NCBI RefSeq assembly: GCF_032716425.1
Contig: NZ_CP090419.1
Location: forward strand, 3,407,001 to 3,471,000
Direction: 5' to 3'
Origin: Pseudoalteromonas sp. N1230-9
Lineage (GTDB): Bacteria > Pseudomonadota > Gammaproteobacteria > Enterobacterales > Alteromonadaceae
Length of the DNA stretch: 64,000 nt
Made by a program: the position numbers and the translations under genes. The first letter of the stretch is position 1. Every line of letters begins with the position of its first letter. Shown here piece by piece: positions 36,863-46,531 of this stretch. Under the pieces are notes generated by a model. It ran no database searches and had not been told where the DNA came from. It saw only the letters and a list, made by a program, of their open reading frames with translations.

Positions 36863-37676
36863 TGACCACCTTTTGATAAATCGTTTGGCCTAAGTTTTTA
36901 AATTCTTTATGGTCTTTGCCCATAGTTTCTGAATGCCCCAAAAACAAATGCCCCGCGTCACTCAGTAAGTCAAAGTAACGATGAAAAAGCGTATCTTTTG
37001 TCGGCTTGTCAAAGTAAATAACCACGTTGCGACAAAAAATGACATCAAATGATCTCTTCATCGGCCACTGCTCAAGTAAATTCAATCTCTTAAAAAAGAT
37101 ATTCTCTTGTAACTGTGGTTTTACTTTATAGAGCTGACCATCATGACTTTTTAAAAACCAGCGTTTTAGCTGACTTTTATCGAGCCCATTTACATTGGCC
37201 GCTGTATAAGTACCAGCTTGCGCCTTAGCAAGTACGTTTGAATCAAGGTCAGTGGCCAGAATTTTTACATCCCAATTAGTCGGGAACAAACCACTTAGGG
37301 TCATTGCTATCGTATAGGGCTCTTCCCCTGTGGAGCAGCCTGCTGACCAAACGCGCACTCGCTTTTGCTTTGCATTTGTAGTCAATAGCCTCGGCACTAT
37401 AGAATTTTTTAGATAGTTAAAGTGATGTGGTTCACGAAAAAATGACGTCAAATTTGTGGTAATCGCATTGATAAACTCACTAAATTCTCGCTCTTTATGT
37501 TCTTCTAAAAAAGCTAAATAGTCCTTAAAGCTCTTTAACTTAAGTAACCTAAGTCGCCTTGCCAAGCGTGAATACACCATTTCACGCTTATGCTCAGCAA
37601 GTACGATACCGCAAGCATCGTATACCTGAGATGAAATGTTTTTGAAGTCACTATCCGTTAGTAAAAACTCTTTCAT
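36855..37676 (-). CDS. cheR: Chemotaxis methyltransferase CheR
   Basis: From Met 37676 (MKEFLLTDSDF, preceded by a GGTGG element) the protein has 273 residues; a GTG start at 37688 is possible. It has the N-terminal helical domain and the SAM-binding domain with VWSAGCSTGEEPYTIAM and FDVIFCRNVVIYFD. It methylates receptor Glu residues. The nearby receptor carries an xWxxF tail, the docking peptide bound by some CheR proteins. Confidence 0.95.
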   Translation of the reverse strand: MKEFLLTDSDFKNISSQVYDACGIVLAEHKREMVYSRLARRLRLLKLKSFKDYLAFLEEHKEREFSEFINAITTNLTSFFREPHHFNYLKNSIVPRLLTTNAKQKRVRVWSAGCSTGEEPYTIAMTLSGLFPTNWDVKILATDLDSNVLAKAQAGTYTAANVNGLDKSQLKRWFLKSHDGQLYKVKPQLQENIFFKRLNLLEQWPMKRSFDVIFCRNVVIYFDKPTKDTLFHRYFDLLSDAGHLFLGHSETMGKDHKEFKNLGQTIYQKVVNE

Positions 37677-37739
37677 AATTTGACCCACCAGCCTTAGAGG
37701 GAATACACATTGTATTAGCGATGTAGAGAGGGAAGAGTT

Positions 37740-40067
37740 TTAAAACTCTTCCCACTCGTCACTTGGGTCTACAAAATTATTACCTTTAGGCGAGACTGGC
37801 CCCGATTGGCTTGGTCGCTTAACGGATACACTCGAAGCACGGCTGGTTATGTCTGTTTCTTCTTGCTCTGAAAGCGAGAAGAAGTTCAATAAACGTCGCA
37901 TATCATTTGCTTGCTCAGCCATTGACTCACCAGCCGCAGATGCCTCTTCAACTAATGCTGCATTTTGTTGAGTCATTTCATCCATTTGTGCAATTGCTTT
38001 ATTGACTTGTTCAATACCTGAACTTTGCTCTTCTGATGCTTGGGCAATATCAGAGATCATAGCTGTGACTCTTTGTACGGCAGTCACAATTTCTTGTAGT
38101 GTTGAGCCAGATTCATTAACCAGTAGAGTACCGTCTTCGACTTTACCCACACTATCGCGGATTAACTCTTTAATTTCTTTTGCAGCTGCCGCAGAGCGCT
38201 GTGCAAGATTACGCACTTCCCCTGCAACCACAGCAAATCCTCGACCTTGTTCACCCGCTCTTGCAGCCTCAACAGCGGCATTTAATGCAAGTAAGTTCGT
38301 TTGGAAAGCTATTTCATCAATCACACTAATAATATCGGCAATCTTCTTACTCGACTCATTAATGGCCGACATACTTGTTACTGCGCGATTAACAACTTCA
38401 CCACCTTTTTGCGCCTTAGCACGTGTTTCCTCGGCAAGTTCGTTCACTTCTTTGGCATTATCAGCATTTTGACGAACTGTACTGGTCATTTCTTCCATAC
38501 TTGATGCTGTTTCTTCAAGTGAAGATGCTTGCTCTTCAGTGCGTTGACTCAAGTCAGCATTGCCTTGCGAGATTTCTTCAGCACCACTAGCAACTAATGT
38601 CGCAGAGCTATTAATACGGTTAATCACTTCCGTTAATTTATCAGCCGTGGCATTGGCATCACGTTTTAATTTCTCAAATGACCCTTGGTATTCTTGTTCA
38701 ATACGTTTTGATAGGTCGCCGTTCGCCATAGCATCAAGCATATTACCAGTGTCTTTCACTGCATCGTCAACAATGGCCACCATGCTATTTAAACCTTGCG
38801 CTAAGCGTAGGAAAAAGCCAGTTTTACCTGTTTCTTCGACACGGGCTTCTAAGTCCCCTTTACCTGCGGCAGCGACTAAACCAGCAATTTCTTTTTCAAT
38901 TGCAACCTCGGCTGTTCTGTCTTCCCATTCCACCACTGTACCAATGCGCTCATTATCTGGTGTAAAAATAGGATTTGCCACAAGACCAAAGGTACGTCCG
39001 CCAACAACAATCTCCGTACTGTAGGTACTGCTAAGTTTTGCCAGCATATTGCGTTGATGGGCAGGGTTTTTATGAAATACATCGATATTTTGACCGATTA
39101 AGTTGTTGCTATTAAAGTTAGGCAAGTCTTTACGCAAGTCACTTTCAGCAATTTTCATCATGTTCAATACAGCTTCATTCATGTAGATAATATTATTACC
39201 CGCATCAGCTATCATGGTATTTGTTGCGACCCTGTCAAGCGCACGACGCACTCGCAGGTTTTCTTCAGCTTCACGCTTTTCAGCCTCAGCTTTATTAACA
39301 CTGTCAGTAATATCTTGCCACTCAACGATGGTTCCTAAGCGCTTGCCAGCACTATTCACCCAAGGAGTAGCAATCAAACTAAAAATTAAACCTGCAAGTC
39401 GCAAGGTGGTTTTATAAGGCTCTGTCAGTGCCTTTAATAATTCACGCTGATGGCTTGGTTTTTTATGAAAATCGTCAACACAGGTACCCACTAAATTTGC
39501 TACCGAGAAATTAGGTAATACTGACTGCAAGTCACTTTCACGCGCCTTTAGCATTTGTTTTACCTGCTCATTAACAAAAATAATTTCAAGATCATTATTC
39601 GCAATCATCACGTTTGCTTGGCAAACACGTAACGCGTTAGATAAATCTGCATCACGTTGTGATTGTTTGTCTCGTTCTTTTTGTGCTGATATATCACTGG
39701 CAAACTTAATGACTTTAACGACTTGACCGTTACTATCAATAATTGGGTTATAGGTCGCTTGGATCCAAATCTCTTGGCCATTTTTACCGATGCGCTTGAA
39801 CTCATCAGAGATAAATTCGCCACTTCGCAAACGCTGCCAGAACTGCTGGTATTCGGTGCTTTGAGACTCCTCTTCAGCAACAAACATCGCGTGATGCTGC
39901 CCTTGAATCTCCTCAAGCCGGTAACCCATGACGCTTAAGAAATTTGCATTGGCTGTCAAGATTGTTCCCGATGGTTGAAATTCAATCACTGCAAGTGATT
40001 TATTCAATGCAGTAACAATTAAATCATTATTTGACTCAACACTTTTAGGACTGCTAAACCATCCCAT
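37740..40067 (-). CDS. Soluble PAS-containing methyl-accepting chemotaxis protein
   Basis: I choose Met 40067 (MGWFSSPK, with AAGG upstream) over a TTG at 40091. The 775 residues show no membrane span. There are three PAS-like domains: 1 at about 15-130 ([13 protein letters not shown], Aer-like), 2 at about 140-255 and 3 at about 270-390. A HAMP-like segment (about 390-470) and the signalling domain with [18 protein letters not shown] follow. The C-terminus is EWEEF, a match to the xWxxF tether for CheR/CheB. PAS domains of this type may bind FAD or haem and report redox or oxygen state. Confidence 0.93.
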   Translation of the reverse strand: MGWFSSPKSVESNNDLIVTALNKSLAVIEFQPSGTILTANANFLSVMGYRLEEIQGQHHAMFVAEEESQSTEYQQFWQRLRSGEFISDEFKRIGKNGQEIWIQATYNPIIDSNGQVVKVIKFASDISAQKERDKQSQRDADLSNALRVCQANVMIANNDLEIIFVNEQVKQMLKARESDLQSVLPNFSVANLVGTCVDDFHKKPSHQRELLKALTEPYKTTLRLAGLIFSLIATPWVNSAGKRLGTIVEWQDITDSVNKAEAEKREAEENLRVRRALDRVATNTMIADAGNNIIYMNEAVLNMMKIAESDLRKDLPNFNSNNLIGQNIDVFHKNPAHQRNMLAKLSSTYSTEIVVGGRTFGLVANPIFTPDNERIGTVVEWEDRTAEVAIEKEIAGLVAAAGKGDLEARVEETGKTGFFLRLAQGLNSMVAIVDDAVKDTGNMLDAMANGDLSKRIEQEYQGSFEKLKRDANATADKLTEVINRINSSATLVASGAEEISQGNADLSQRTEEQASSLEETASSMEEMTSTVRQNADNAKEVNELAEETRAKAQKGGEVVNRAVTSMSAINESSKKIADIISVIDEIAFQTNLLALNAAVEAARAGEQGRGFAVVAGEVRNLAQRSAAAAKEIKELIRDSVGKVEDGTLLVNESGSTLQEIVTAVQRVTAMISDIAQASEEQSSGIEQVNKAIAQMDEMTQQNAALVEEASAAGESMAEQANDMRRLLNFFSLSEQEETDITSRASSVSVKRPSQSGPVSPKGNNFVDPSDEWEEF

Positions 40068-40096
40068 ACCCTTCACCTTCTTGTTAATCAACCCAA

Positions 40097-40582
40097 TTAA
40101 ATGTCCATCGTTTTTTCTAGGTCTAATAATGCGACCATTTTTTCACCCACATTCACCAAACCTGCCACAAATTGCGCATGCTCCGAATCTGATAAGTGGG
40201 GCACTGCTTTTGCTTCATGCTCAGCAATGCTATAGACATCCGAGACGGCATCGACAACGATACCCATAATTTTACTTGTGCTTTCTAATTTCACCTTAAG
40301 AACAATCACCACCGTAAGCGGCCCATACTCAATAGCAGGAATCGCAAAGCGACGCCGCAAATCAATAATAGGCACTATGGTGCCTCGCAGATTTATTACC
40401 CCTTTAACAAAATCTGGCGCATTTGGAATGACGGTTATCTCTTCCCAGCTGCGAATTTCTTGAACTGTTAAAATATCAACGCCATATTCTTCATCTGCCA
40501 TAATGAACGTTAGAAACTGTTTCACATCCTGATCTTGTTCTAAAGTTAATTTGTTATGTAGGTCGTCTTGCGGTGTAATCAT
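40097..40582 (-). CDS. cheW: Chemotaxis coupling protein CheW
   Basis: The 161-residue protein has the CheW fold, with [45 protein letters not shown] and a conserved VDAVSDV segment. It links receptors to CheA in the signalling array. Its start overlaps the cheA stop by 4 bases (ATGA), so it is translationally coupled. Confidence 0.95.
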   Translation of the reverse strand: MITPQDDLHNKLTLEQDQDVKQFLTFIMADEEYGVDILTVQEIRSWEEITVIPNAPDFVKGVINLRGTIVPIIDLRRRFAIPAIEYGPLTVVIVLKVKLESTSKIMGIVVDAVSDVYSIAEHEAKAVPHLSDSEHAQFVAGLVNVGEKMVALLDLEKTMDI

Positions 40583-42666
40583 GACGCCTCCAAACTAGCT
40601 TTAGACTCGATGATAAGCTCTTGGCTTCCCGGTTTTTTCAGGCCTGATAATTTAATCAATCCACTAATATCAACAATCAACGAAACCCGACCGTCACCTA
40701 ATATTGTTGCGCCAGACACACCATCTACTTTTTGATAATTGGCTTCTAAGCTTTTGATAACCACTTGTTGCTGAGACAGTAAGTCATCCACCAATAGACC
40801 CACTTTTTGGTTGTCGCTTTCAACAACAACTAACAAGGTCTTATCAAGCGTCTCTATCGCACCTTGGTGATTAAAAATAGTGTATAAACGTAAGATAGGA
40901 ATATATTCATCACGCAGGCGCAATACGTCTAAATCCTTGCCTACCCGACTTACTTTACTGATATCTATTTGGAGAGATTCAATTATCGAAATGAGTGGAA
41001 TGATGTAAGTATGCTCAGCAATACGTACTAACTGGCCATCAAGAATCGCTAATGTCAGTGGTAAACGAATAGTAAAAGTTGAGCCTACACCGGGGGCTGA
41101 AGATACTTCGACTGACCCGCTCAGTGCTTCAATATTTCTTCTCACCACATCCATGCCGACGCCTCGTCCGGATAGATCGCTCACTTGATCTGCGGTCGAA
41201 AAACCAGGTAAGAAAATGAGTTCGTTAATTTCATTATCACTAAGATCATCAGACTCGGAAATTAAGCCATTTTTTATCGCTTTCTCACGGATTTTCGTGG
41301 TATTTAAACCCTGCCCATCATCCATGATCTCAATAACGATGTTCCCGCCTTGATGAAAAGCATTCAACGTAACGGTACCTACCGGATCTTTACCTGCTGC
41401 GACTCGTTTTTCAACTGTCTCTAGACCATGATCAAGTGAGTTTCTGACTAGATGCACCATAGGATCAGAGATTTTCTCCATCACAGTTTTATCCAGCTCG
41501 GTTTGTTCACCTAAAAGCTTTAGCTCAACTTGCTTGTCGAGTTTTTGAGAAATATCACGCACCAAACGTGGAAAACGGCTAAAAACGAAGCTAATCGGCA
41601 ACATTCTTATACGCATCACATTTTCTTGTAAATCCCGAGTGTTGTGAGCGAGTTGAGCAAGCCCTTCTTGTAAAGAGGCAATGGTTGCTTCAGTTATCTC
41701 TTGCTCACCCAACTGGCTAAGCATGGCTTGTGTAATAACGAGCTCACCGACCATGTTAATTAGCGAGTCCACCTTATCGATTCCAACACGAATCGAAGTA
41801 GACTCTGTATTGGCCGCGGCTGATTTAACAGGAGCTGATTTCTTCACTTCCGCCGTTGGCTTAGCCGCAGTTTCTGCCTCTTTGATCTCTGTATCTGTGG
41901 CTGCTTGTGCTACTTTTGTTTCTTCTAGTTCATCACCAAATAATCCACCGCATAGCGTAATGGTGATGTCAGCATCATCTTCGACCCATTCAAAAATCTC
42001 TTCGATGCAGCTTTGCTCTTTATCTGTGGTTAAAAAGAAGCGCCAAGATAAAAAACACTCTTCAGGTGCAAAGTCAGTGATATCTGGCACATCATCTTGA
42101 AATGCCTGAGTTTCAAGATCACCTAGCTCAGCGAGCTCGCTGATCATATAAAGCGGTTCGTTACCTGTTTTAAATAAATGGTGGTGAGGCTTAAAATCTA
42201 TCTGAAAGGTATTGCGACTACTTTCTGTGACGGGCTCTTCGCTATCTGTATCACTTGCCGCGGCTTTTGTTGCTGCACGCATACCTAAAATTTCTTCAAA
42301 TTTTATACGTAGTTCATCAGCTTCCGCTAAATCGGGCTGTTGCTCAGCCTGCAGTGAACGTAATAATGCCCGCAAACAATCAACTGACTTTAAAAGTAGG
42401 TTTACATGCTCAGCAGTTAAGTCTCGTGAGCCTTCACGAATTTGGTCTAAAAGGGTTTCTAGAACGTGGGTAAAATCAGCTACCGATGTAAATCCAAATG
42501 TTCCGCTACCTCCTTTGATAGAATGTGCAGCGCGAAAAATAGTATTGATTGTTTCTAAGTCTTCTTCGCCTGGAACTAGGTTTAATAACTCAGCTTCCAT
42601 TGCATCGAGTCCTTCAAAGCTTTCTTCGAAGAACACTTCAAAAAATTGGCTTAGATCTATACTCAT
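40579..42666 (-). CDS. cheA: Chemotaxis histidine kinase CheA
   Basis: The 695-residue kinase has an HPt domain with phosphoacceptor H48 in RAAHSIKGGSGTFGF. A linker/P2-like region (about 140-260) includes a second DFKPHHHLF segment. The dimerization domain (about 290-350), ATPase domain (LVRNSLDHGLE, IMDDGQGL, GRGVGMDVVRRNI) and CheW-like P5 domain (about 550-690) follow. It passes phosphate to the adjacent CheY and CheB. It is separate from any flagellar gene cluster in the window. Confidence 0.96.
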   Translation of the reverse strand: MSIDLSQFFEVFFEESFEGLDAMEAELLNLVPGEEDLETINTIFRAAHSIKGGSGTFGFTSVADFTHVLETLLDQIREGSRDLTAEHVNLLLKSVDCLRALLRSLQAEQQPDLAEADELRIKFEEILGMRAATKAAASDTDSEEPVTESSRNTFQIDFKPHHHLFKTGNEPLYMISELAELGDLETQAFQDDVPDITDFAPEECFLSWRFFLTTDKEQSCIEEIFEWVEDDADITITLCGGLFGDELEETKVAQAATDTEIKEAETAAKPTAEVKKSAPVKSAAANTESTSIRVGIDKVDSLINMVGELVITQAMLSQLGEQEITEATIASLQEGLAQLAHNTRDLQENVMRIRMLPISFVFSRFPRLVRDISQKLDKQVELKLLGEQTELDKTVMEKISDPMVHLVRNSLDHGLETVEKRVAAGKDPVGTVTLNAFHQGGNIVIEIMDDGQGLNTTKIREKAIKNGLISESDDLSDNEINELIFLPGFSTADQVSDLSGRGVGMDVVRRNIEALSGSVEVSSAPGVGSTFTIRLPLTLAILDGQLVRIAEHTYIIPLISIIESLQIDISKVSRVGKDLDVLRLRDEYIPILRLYTIFNHQGAIETLDKTLLVVVESDNQKVGLLVDDLLSQQQVVIKSLEANYQKVDGVSGATILGDGRVSLIVDISGLIKLSGLKKPGSQELIIESKASLEAS

Positions 42667-42681
42667 GCCCCGCTCCTATTG

Positions 42682-43044
42682 TTAGCGAATCACTTTTTTT
42701 AATACCGCTAACAATTGCTCTGGGTTAAAAGGCTTCACTATCCAGCCTGTTGCGCCAGCAGCTTTACCCTCAGATTTCTTATCTAGACCCGATTCTGTGG
42801 TCAGCATAAGTAAGGGAGTAAATTTGTAGTTTGGTAGAGTGCGTAACTCTCTTATCAGTGTAATACCATCCATTACCGGCATGTTGACATCAGAGATAAC
42901 CGCATCAAAGCCCTGCTGTTTTGCGATACTCAATGCTTCGCTGCCATCCTTTGCTTCGGTCACATCAAAGCCCGCTTTTTTAAGGGTAAAACCAACCATT
43001 TGTCGCATTGATGCTGAGTCATCGACTGCTAAAATTTTTTTCAT
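42682..43044 (-). CDS. cheY: Chemotaxis response regulator CheY
   Basis: The 120-residue single receiver domain has D8 D9 near the N-terminus, phospho-acceptor D52 in AVISDVNMPVMDG, a conserved Thr in LMLTTE and Lys in WIVKPFNPEQ. It is 15 bases upstream of cheA. Whether it acts on the flagellar motor or only within this array is not clear, since F9-type CheY proteins often do not steer swimming. Confidence 0.95.
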   Translation of the reverse strand: MKKILAVDDSASMRQMVGFTLKKAGFDVTEAKDGSEALSIAKQQGFDAVISDVNMPVMDGITLIRELRTLPNYKFTPLLMLTTESGLDKKSEGKAAGATGWIVKPFNPEQLLAVLKKVIR

Positions 43045-43053
43045 AAAAACCTC

Positions 43054-43326
43054 TTAATTGGCATTTTCAAGCACAAGGTAATGACTTAATCCCAAACTAT
43101 TAATTGCCTGTTGCAATGGCTCGCTTTGTCCAATCCAAATAATTTTATGCTGAACCGAAAGCAAATGTTTTTGCAATGCACACAGTAGCTGTACTGACGC
43201 AGTATCGGCTCTCGTTACTTCACTGATATCAAGACATATATCATCATTTGACGATAATTCTTGTAGTAAATCTTGGTGTAGTGACTCAACATGAGTAATT
43301 GCGAGTTCAGTAGGAAGCTTTATCAT
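43054..43326 (-). CDS. STAS-domain protein, first gene of the chemosensory operon
   Basis: The 90-residue protein is a lone STAS domain with ICLDISEVTRADTASVQLLCAL at about 29-50; the Thr/Ser in DTAS takes the place of the phosphorylated Ser of anti-anti-sigma factors. STAS proteins of this type lead F9-like chemotaxis clusters in Vibrio and Shewanella. It lies 9 bases before cheY. The role is unknown; it could act as a phospho-switch in the array. The operon promoter should be in 43327-43440, an AT-rich stretch with no clear consensus. Confidence 0.85.
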   Translation of the reverse strand: MIKLPTELAITHVESLHQDLLQELSSNDDICLDISEVTRADTASVQLLCALQKHLLSVQHKIIWIGQSEPLQQAINSLGLSHYLVLENAN

Positions 43327-43443
43327 TAACGCGCTCTTACACAGCTTTTAATAATTCATAACAAAAGCTTAGACTGAGTTAATAAAATTGCCATTTTTTA
43401 AATTAAAAAATAGTAAATTTTTTTAGTAGGTTAGAGGAAAAAT

Positions 43444-43474
43444 AAAAAAAGAGAGCATCTGCTCTCTTTTAAAA
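43444..43474 (-). terminator. Rho-independent terminator of the cytochrome oxidase operon
   Basis: AAAAGAGAGC and GCTCTCTTTT pair over a 4-base loop with A and T flanks, giving a bidirectional terminator. It lies about 22 bases past the sco stop for leftward transcripts and isolates the oxidase and chemotaxis operons. Confidence 0.88.
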
Positions 43475-43495
43475 TACTTAACTTCTCTATACAAG

Positions 43496-44113
43496 TTATA
43501 GAGCATAATAGTCAGCAATTTCCTTAAACTCTTGCGTTAATGTTTTGGCATTAATCAAAGGCACGCTACCTTGCTTAAATTCAGGTTTAAAAATCGCTCG
43601 CACAGCCCCTGCCTGATCAACCATCACCACCGAAGCACTATGGTCGACAGCATACTCTTGCTCATCGCTATCATTAATCGCATAAATTAAGCCAAGCTCC
43701 CGCACAAAAGGAAATAGCTGTTTATGCGACCCTGATACAGCTAAAAAATCAGTATTGAAATAATCAATATAAGCTTTGCGTTTAGCCGTTGTATCTCGCT
43801 TTGGATCGACAGCAACAAACCACACCTGTACGTCATAATTGTTGCTCAATTGCTTTTGTACACTTGTAAGTTTTGCCAATGTCATAGGGCAAATATCAGG
43901 ACAGCTGGTGTAACCTAAAAACAGTAAATTCCAATGCCCCTTTAATTGACTATTATCAGCAGGATTTCCATGTTGGTCAGTTAATAAAAAAGGGCTTATT
44001 AGCTTTGCCTTCTCATACACAAGCGCAGAAACATCAGGGGCAGACTTCTCACTACCGCAACCGATGATAATAAGGCTAAGGCATACCATTAGCGCAGCTA
44101 AAAAATGCTTCAT
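43496..44113 (-). CDS. SCO1/SenC-type copper chaperone lipoprotein
   Basis: From Met 44113 the 205-residue protein has a lipoprotein signal ending IIIGC. The SCO metal motif is the CPDICP segment in YTSCPDICPMTLAKL, with a distant His in AVDHSASVVMVD. SCO proteins deliver copper or act as thiol reductase for the CuA site of oxidase subunit II. Its ATG overlaps the ctaB stop by 4 bases. It is the last gene of the oxidase operon. Confidence 0.93.
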   Translation of the reverse strand: MKHFLAALMVCLSLIIIGCGSEKSAPDVSALVYEKAKLISPFLLTDQHGNPADNSQLKGHWNLLFLGYTSCPDICPMTLAKLTSVQKQLSNNYDVQVWFVAVDPKRDTTAKRKAYIDYFNTDFLAVSGSHKQLFPFVRELGLIYAINDSDEQEYAVDHSASVVMVDQAGAVRAIFKPEFKQGSVPLINAKTLTQEFKEIADYYAL

Positions 44114-45018
44114 ACAAGAAACCACTTATCAATAAATAGGGCGATAAAGAGTAGCATTAAATGTACGATTGAAAAACGAAATAAGTCCATTGCCGTACCC
44201 TCTTTAGGCGCAAGCTTAAGTTTTAGTGCTTTATAGATAAAAACCGCATTTAAGGCACTTGCAGCAAATAAATAAATAATCCCCGACATGCCTATTAGGT
44301 AAGGCAATACACATACTAAGGCCAGTAAAATTGAGTATGCCACTACACATGTTTTGCAAAACTCAATGCCGTGAGTGACAGGTAACATAGGGATTTTTGC
44401 CCGCTCATAATCACTTTTACGCGCAATAGCCAGCGCCCAGAAGTGTGGCGGTGTCCAAGTAAAAATAATCATCACTAATAACCAGGGCGCAGCTGCCATG
44501 TGCCCTGTTTCTGATACCCACCCTAATAAAGGTGGCATCGCACCAGCAAGTCCACCGATGACAATATTTTGTGGGGTTGCTCGTTTTAAAAAAGAAGTAT
44601 AGATAAAAGCATAGCCAACCAAAGCAAACAGCGTAAGCACAGCAGTTAGCGTATTCGCCCAGATCATCAACATAATAAACCCAAGTACGCCAATGGTGGC
44701 GGCAAAACTAAGAGCGTGCAGCTTACTTAAGCGGCCTTTTGCCACAGGACGATGTCGTGTGCGTGCCATTTTGCTATCAATTTCGCTATCAACGACATGA
44801 TTTATTACTGCCGCAGCTGCAGATAATAAACCTATGCCTAGTAGACTTGCTAATTGAACAAATACATCTCTTCCCATATCAGGTGCAAGTGCTAATCCTA
44901 CCCAAGCCGTGAGTACTAACATCGCAACAACTTTAAATTTACTTATTGCTAGATAGTCCTTCAGTAATTCAGTGATCTGCGCTGTTACTGATTTTTCAGT
45001 TGTTAAAATAAGTGCCAT
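44110..45018 (-). CDS. ctaB: Protohaem IX farnesyltransferase (haem O synthase)
   Basis: The 302-residue UbiA-family enzyme has about eight spans and both Asp-rich motifs (INHVVDSEIDSKMART, and the second region near IARKSDYERAKIPM). It adds a farnesyl group to haem B, making haem O for CtaA. It lies 9 bases after ctaA and overlaps sco. Confidence 0.95.
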   Translation of the reverse strand: MALILTTEKSVTAQITELLKDYLAISKFKVVAMLVLTAWVGLALAPDMGRDVFVQLASLLGIGLLSAAAAVINHVVDSEIDSKMARTRHRPVAKGRLSKLHALSFAATIGVLGFIMLMIWANTLTAVLTLFALVGYAFIYTSFLKRATPQNIVIGGLAGAMPPLLGWVSETGHMAAAPWLLVMIIFTWTPPHFWALAIARKSDYERAKIPMLPVTHGIEFCKTCVVAYSILLALVCVLPYLIGMSGIIYLFAASALNAVFIYKALKLKLAPKEGTAMDLFRFSIVHLMLLFIALFIDKWFLV

Positions 45019-45027
45019 CCCAGCCCC

Positions 45028-46017
45028 CTAAGTTCTTGCTTTTAGATGAAAACAAAGTCTAACCATGCTCAAAAGCAACAATGCCGCCATTAAGTTATGA
45101 GCAAGTGCGACGCCTAATGGAAAATGCCAATGCACGACGGCAAGACCCAAGCAAATCTGGCATAACAAGGCCACCAGTACTGTTACAGTGCAGTGCTTGA
45201 TCTTTCGAGAATAGGACTTCGAAAAGATTCGCCACATAATCAACGCAAGCACCACGCACGTTACCAGTGCCCATATGCGATGTAGTAAATGTATAGACAT
45301 GCGTGCCTGTTGAGATAACACGCCATACTCATAGGTACTGTGCTCGAGCGGCAGCTGAAACACACTTGAGAATGAAAACGGCTGTCCGTAACTACATAGT
45401 GGTAAACCATTACAGTGCGGAGCTGCATAATTAGCCGCAAGCCAACCGCCTAAAGCTATCTGTAATACCAACACCACTAACCCTATCAGCGCTAATCTGT
45501 AATAAGGCCTCGCCCCTGCATCACCGCCAGTAATAGGCTTAGAAGTCAGCCGCAAATATAGTAAAAACACTAAAGATAAGATGCTAAACCCACCCAATAA
45601 ATGCCCCATAACAACCAAAGGTTGCAGATTCATGGTCACTGTCCACATTCCTAGAGCCGCTTGAAAAACCACCAGCAATAAAAGTGCTAGCGGTAGTTTC
45701 ACTGGGGTAGTGGGGTATTGACGTTTTAGCCAAGCAAATACAAACAACGCCAATATAAATAGGCCTAATGCTCCTGCAAAATAGCGATGAATCATTTCTT
45801 TCCATGCTTTTGCTGCTTCAAACATCATATCTGGATAATTCTGCTCAACATGCAAAAGTGCAGTTTCATGCTTTGGCACAGTTAAAAACCCGTAACATCC
45901 AGGCCAATCAGGGCAACCAAGCCCTGCATCACTTAACCGCGTATATGCCCCAAGCCCCACCACTAAAACAGATAGAAAACACGTAAATAAGACTAAATAT
46001 TTATAATTTTTATACAT
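45028..46017 (-). CDS. ctaA: Haem A synthase CtaA
   Basis: The 329-residue protein has eight spans and conserved segments DAGLGCPDWPGCYG, EMIHRYFAGALG, MGHLLGG, PHCNGLPLC and LLHRIWALVT. The paired His residues of the two halves bind haem, and the Cys pair sits in the extracytoplasmic loop. It oxidises haem O to haem A for cytochrome aa3. It follows the SCO-like gene by 19 bases. Confidence 0.95.
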   Translation of the reverse strand: MYKNYKYLVLFTCFLSVLVVGLGAYTRLSDAGLGCPDWPGCYGFLTVPKHETALLHVEQNYPDMMFEAAKAWKEMIHRYFAGALGLFILALFVFAWLKRQYPTTPVKLPLALLLLVVFQAALGMWTVTMNLQPLVVMGHLLGGFSILSLVFLLYLRLTSKPITGGDAGARPYYRLALIGLVVLVLQIALGGWLAANYAAPHCNGLPLCSYGQPFSFSSVFQLPLEHSTYEYGVLSQQARMSIHLLHRIWALVTCVVLALIMWRIFSKSYSRKIKHCTVTVLVALLCQICLGLAVVHWHFPLGVALAHNLMAALLLLSMVRLCFHLKART

Positions 46018-46036
46018 TATTGCCCCTTACCGAGTA

Positions 46037-46531
46037 TTAACTTGAACGTGCGTAGTTGAGTAGTTTTTTTAAATCTTTCAGTAAGCCTTTTTGAATTAAC
46101 CGATTCTCTTCAGGTTCGTTTTTATAGGGGTAATGCAAAACAACCAGTCCCATATGATCGACTAAATATAAATCCCCCGCTTGAAGATCTGCGTTTTCTT
46201 CTAAATGGCGCCAATTCGCTGCTGTTTTTTGCTGCCGACTTAACACAGCAACATCCACTTTTTGCTGATTTTTTCCTAGAGCAACGTATAAGTTTTCAAG
46301 ACTCGCAAGCTGCTTTTCACACCTTGATTGGCAATCATCTGGATAGTTAAGTGCAATTGTCCATTGCTTAGGATCACCTTGCTGCCAATCAGCGAGTTTT
46401 ACTTCGGTCTTTAACAGCTCACCATGATTACTAGAGCCACTTGGCAACCACTCAAGCTTTAATGCTGCAAAGGCCAGAATAAGGGGCACAAAACAACACA
46501 GAGCAAACAAACTAAGTGGATTTATTTTCAT
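46037..46531 (-). CDS. SCO-like/thioredoxin-fold membrane protein of the oxidase cluster
   Basis: The 164-residue protein has one N-terminal span (about 7-25) and a periplasmic domain. C67 and C71 form a CxxxC pair (DCQSRCEKQ), the spacing of SCO copper sites but without the following Pro, and LVDHMGLVVLHYP recalls the SCO His region. It overlaps surf1 by 20 bases. It could be a second copper- or thiol-handling factor for CuA assembly. Proteins at this position are usually left unnamed. Confidence 0.65.
   Translation of the reverse strand: MKINPLSLFALCCFVPLILAFAALKLEWLPSGSSNHGELLKTEVKLADWQQGDPKQWTIALNYPDDCQSRCEKQLASLENLYVALGKNQQKVDVAVLSRQQKTAANWRHLEENADLQAGDLYLVDHMGLVVLHYPYKNEPEENRLIQKGLLKDLKKLLNYARSS

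Noticed and set aside
43327-43440. FliA (sigma-28) promoter for the chemosensory operon
   Set aside because: No TAAA-N15-GCCGATAA-like match could be found on the leftward strand.
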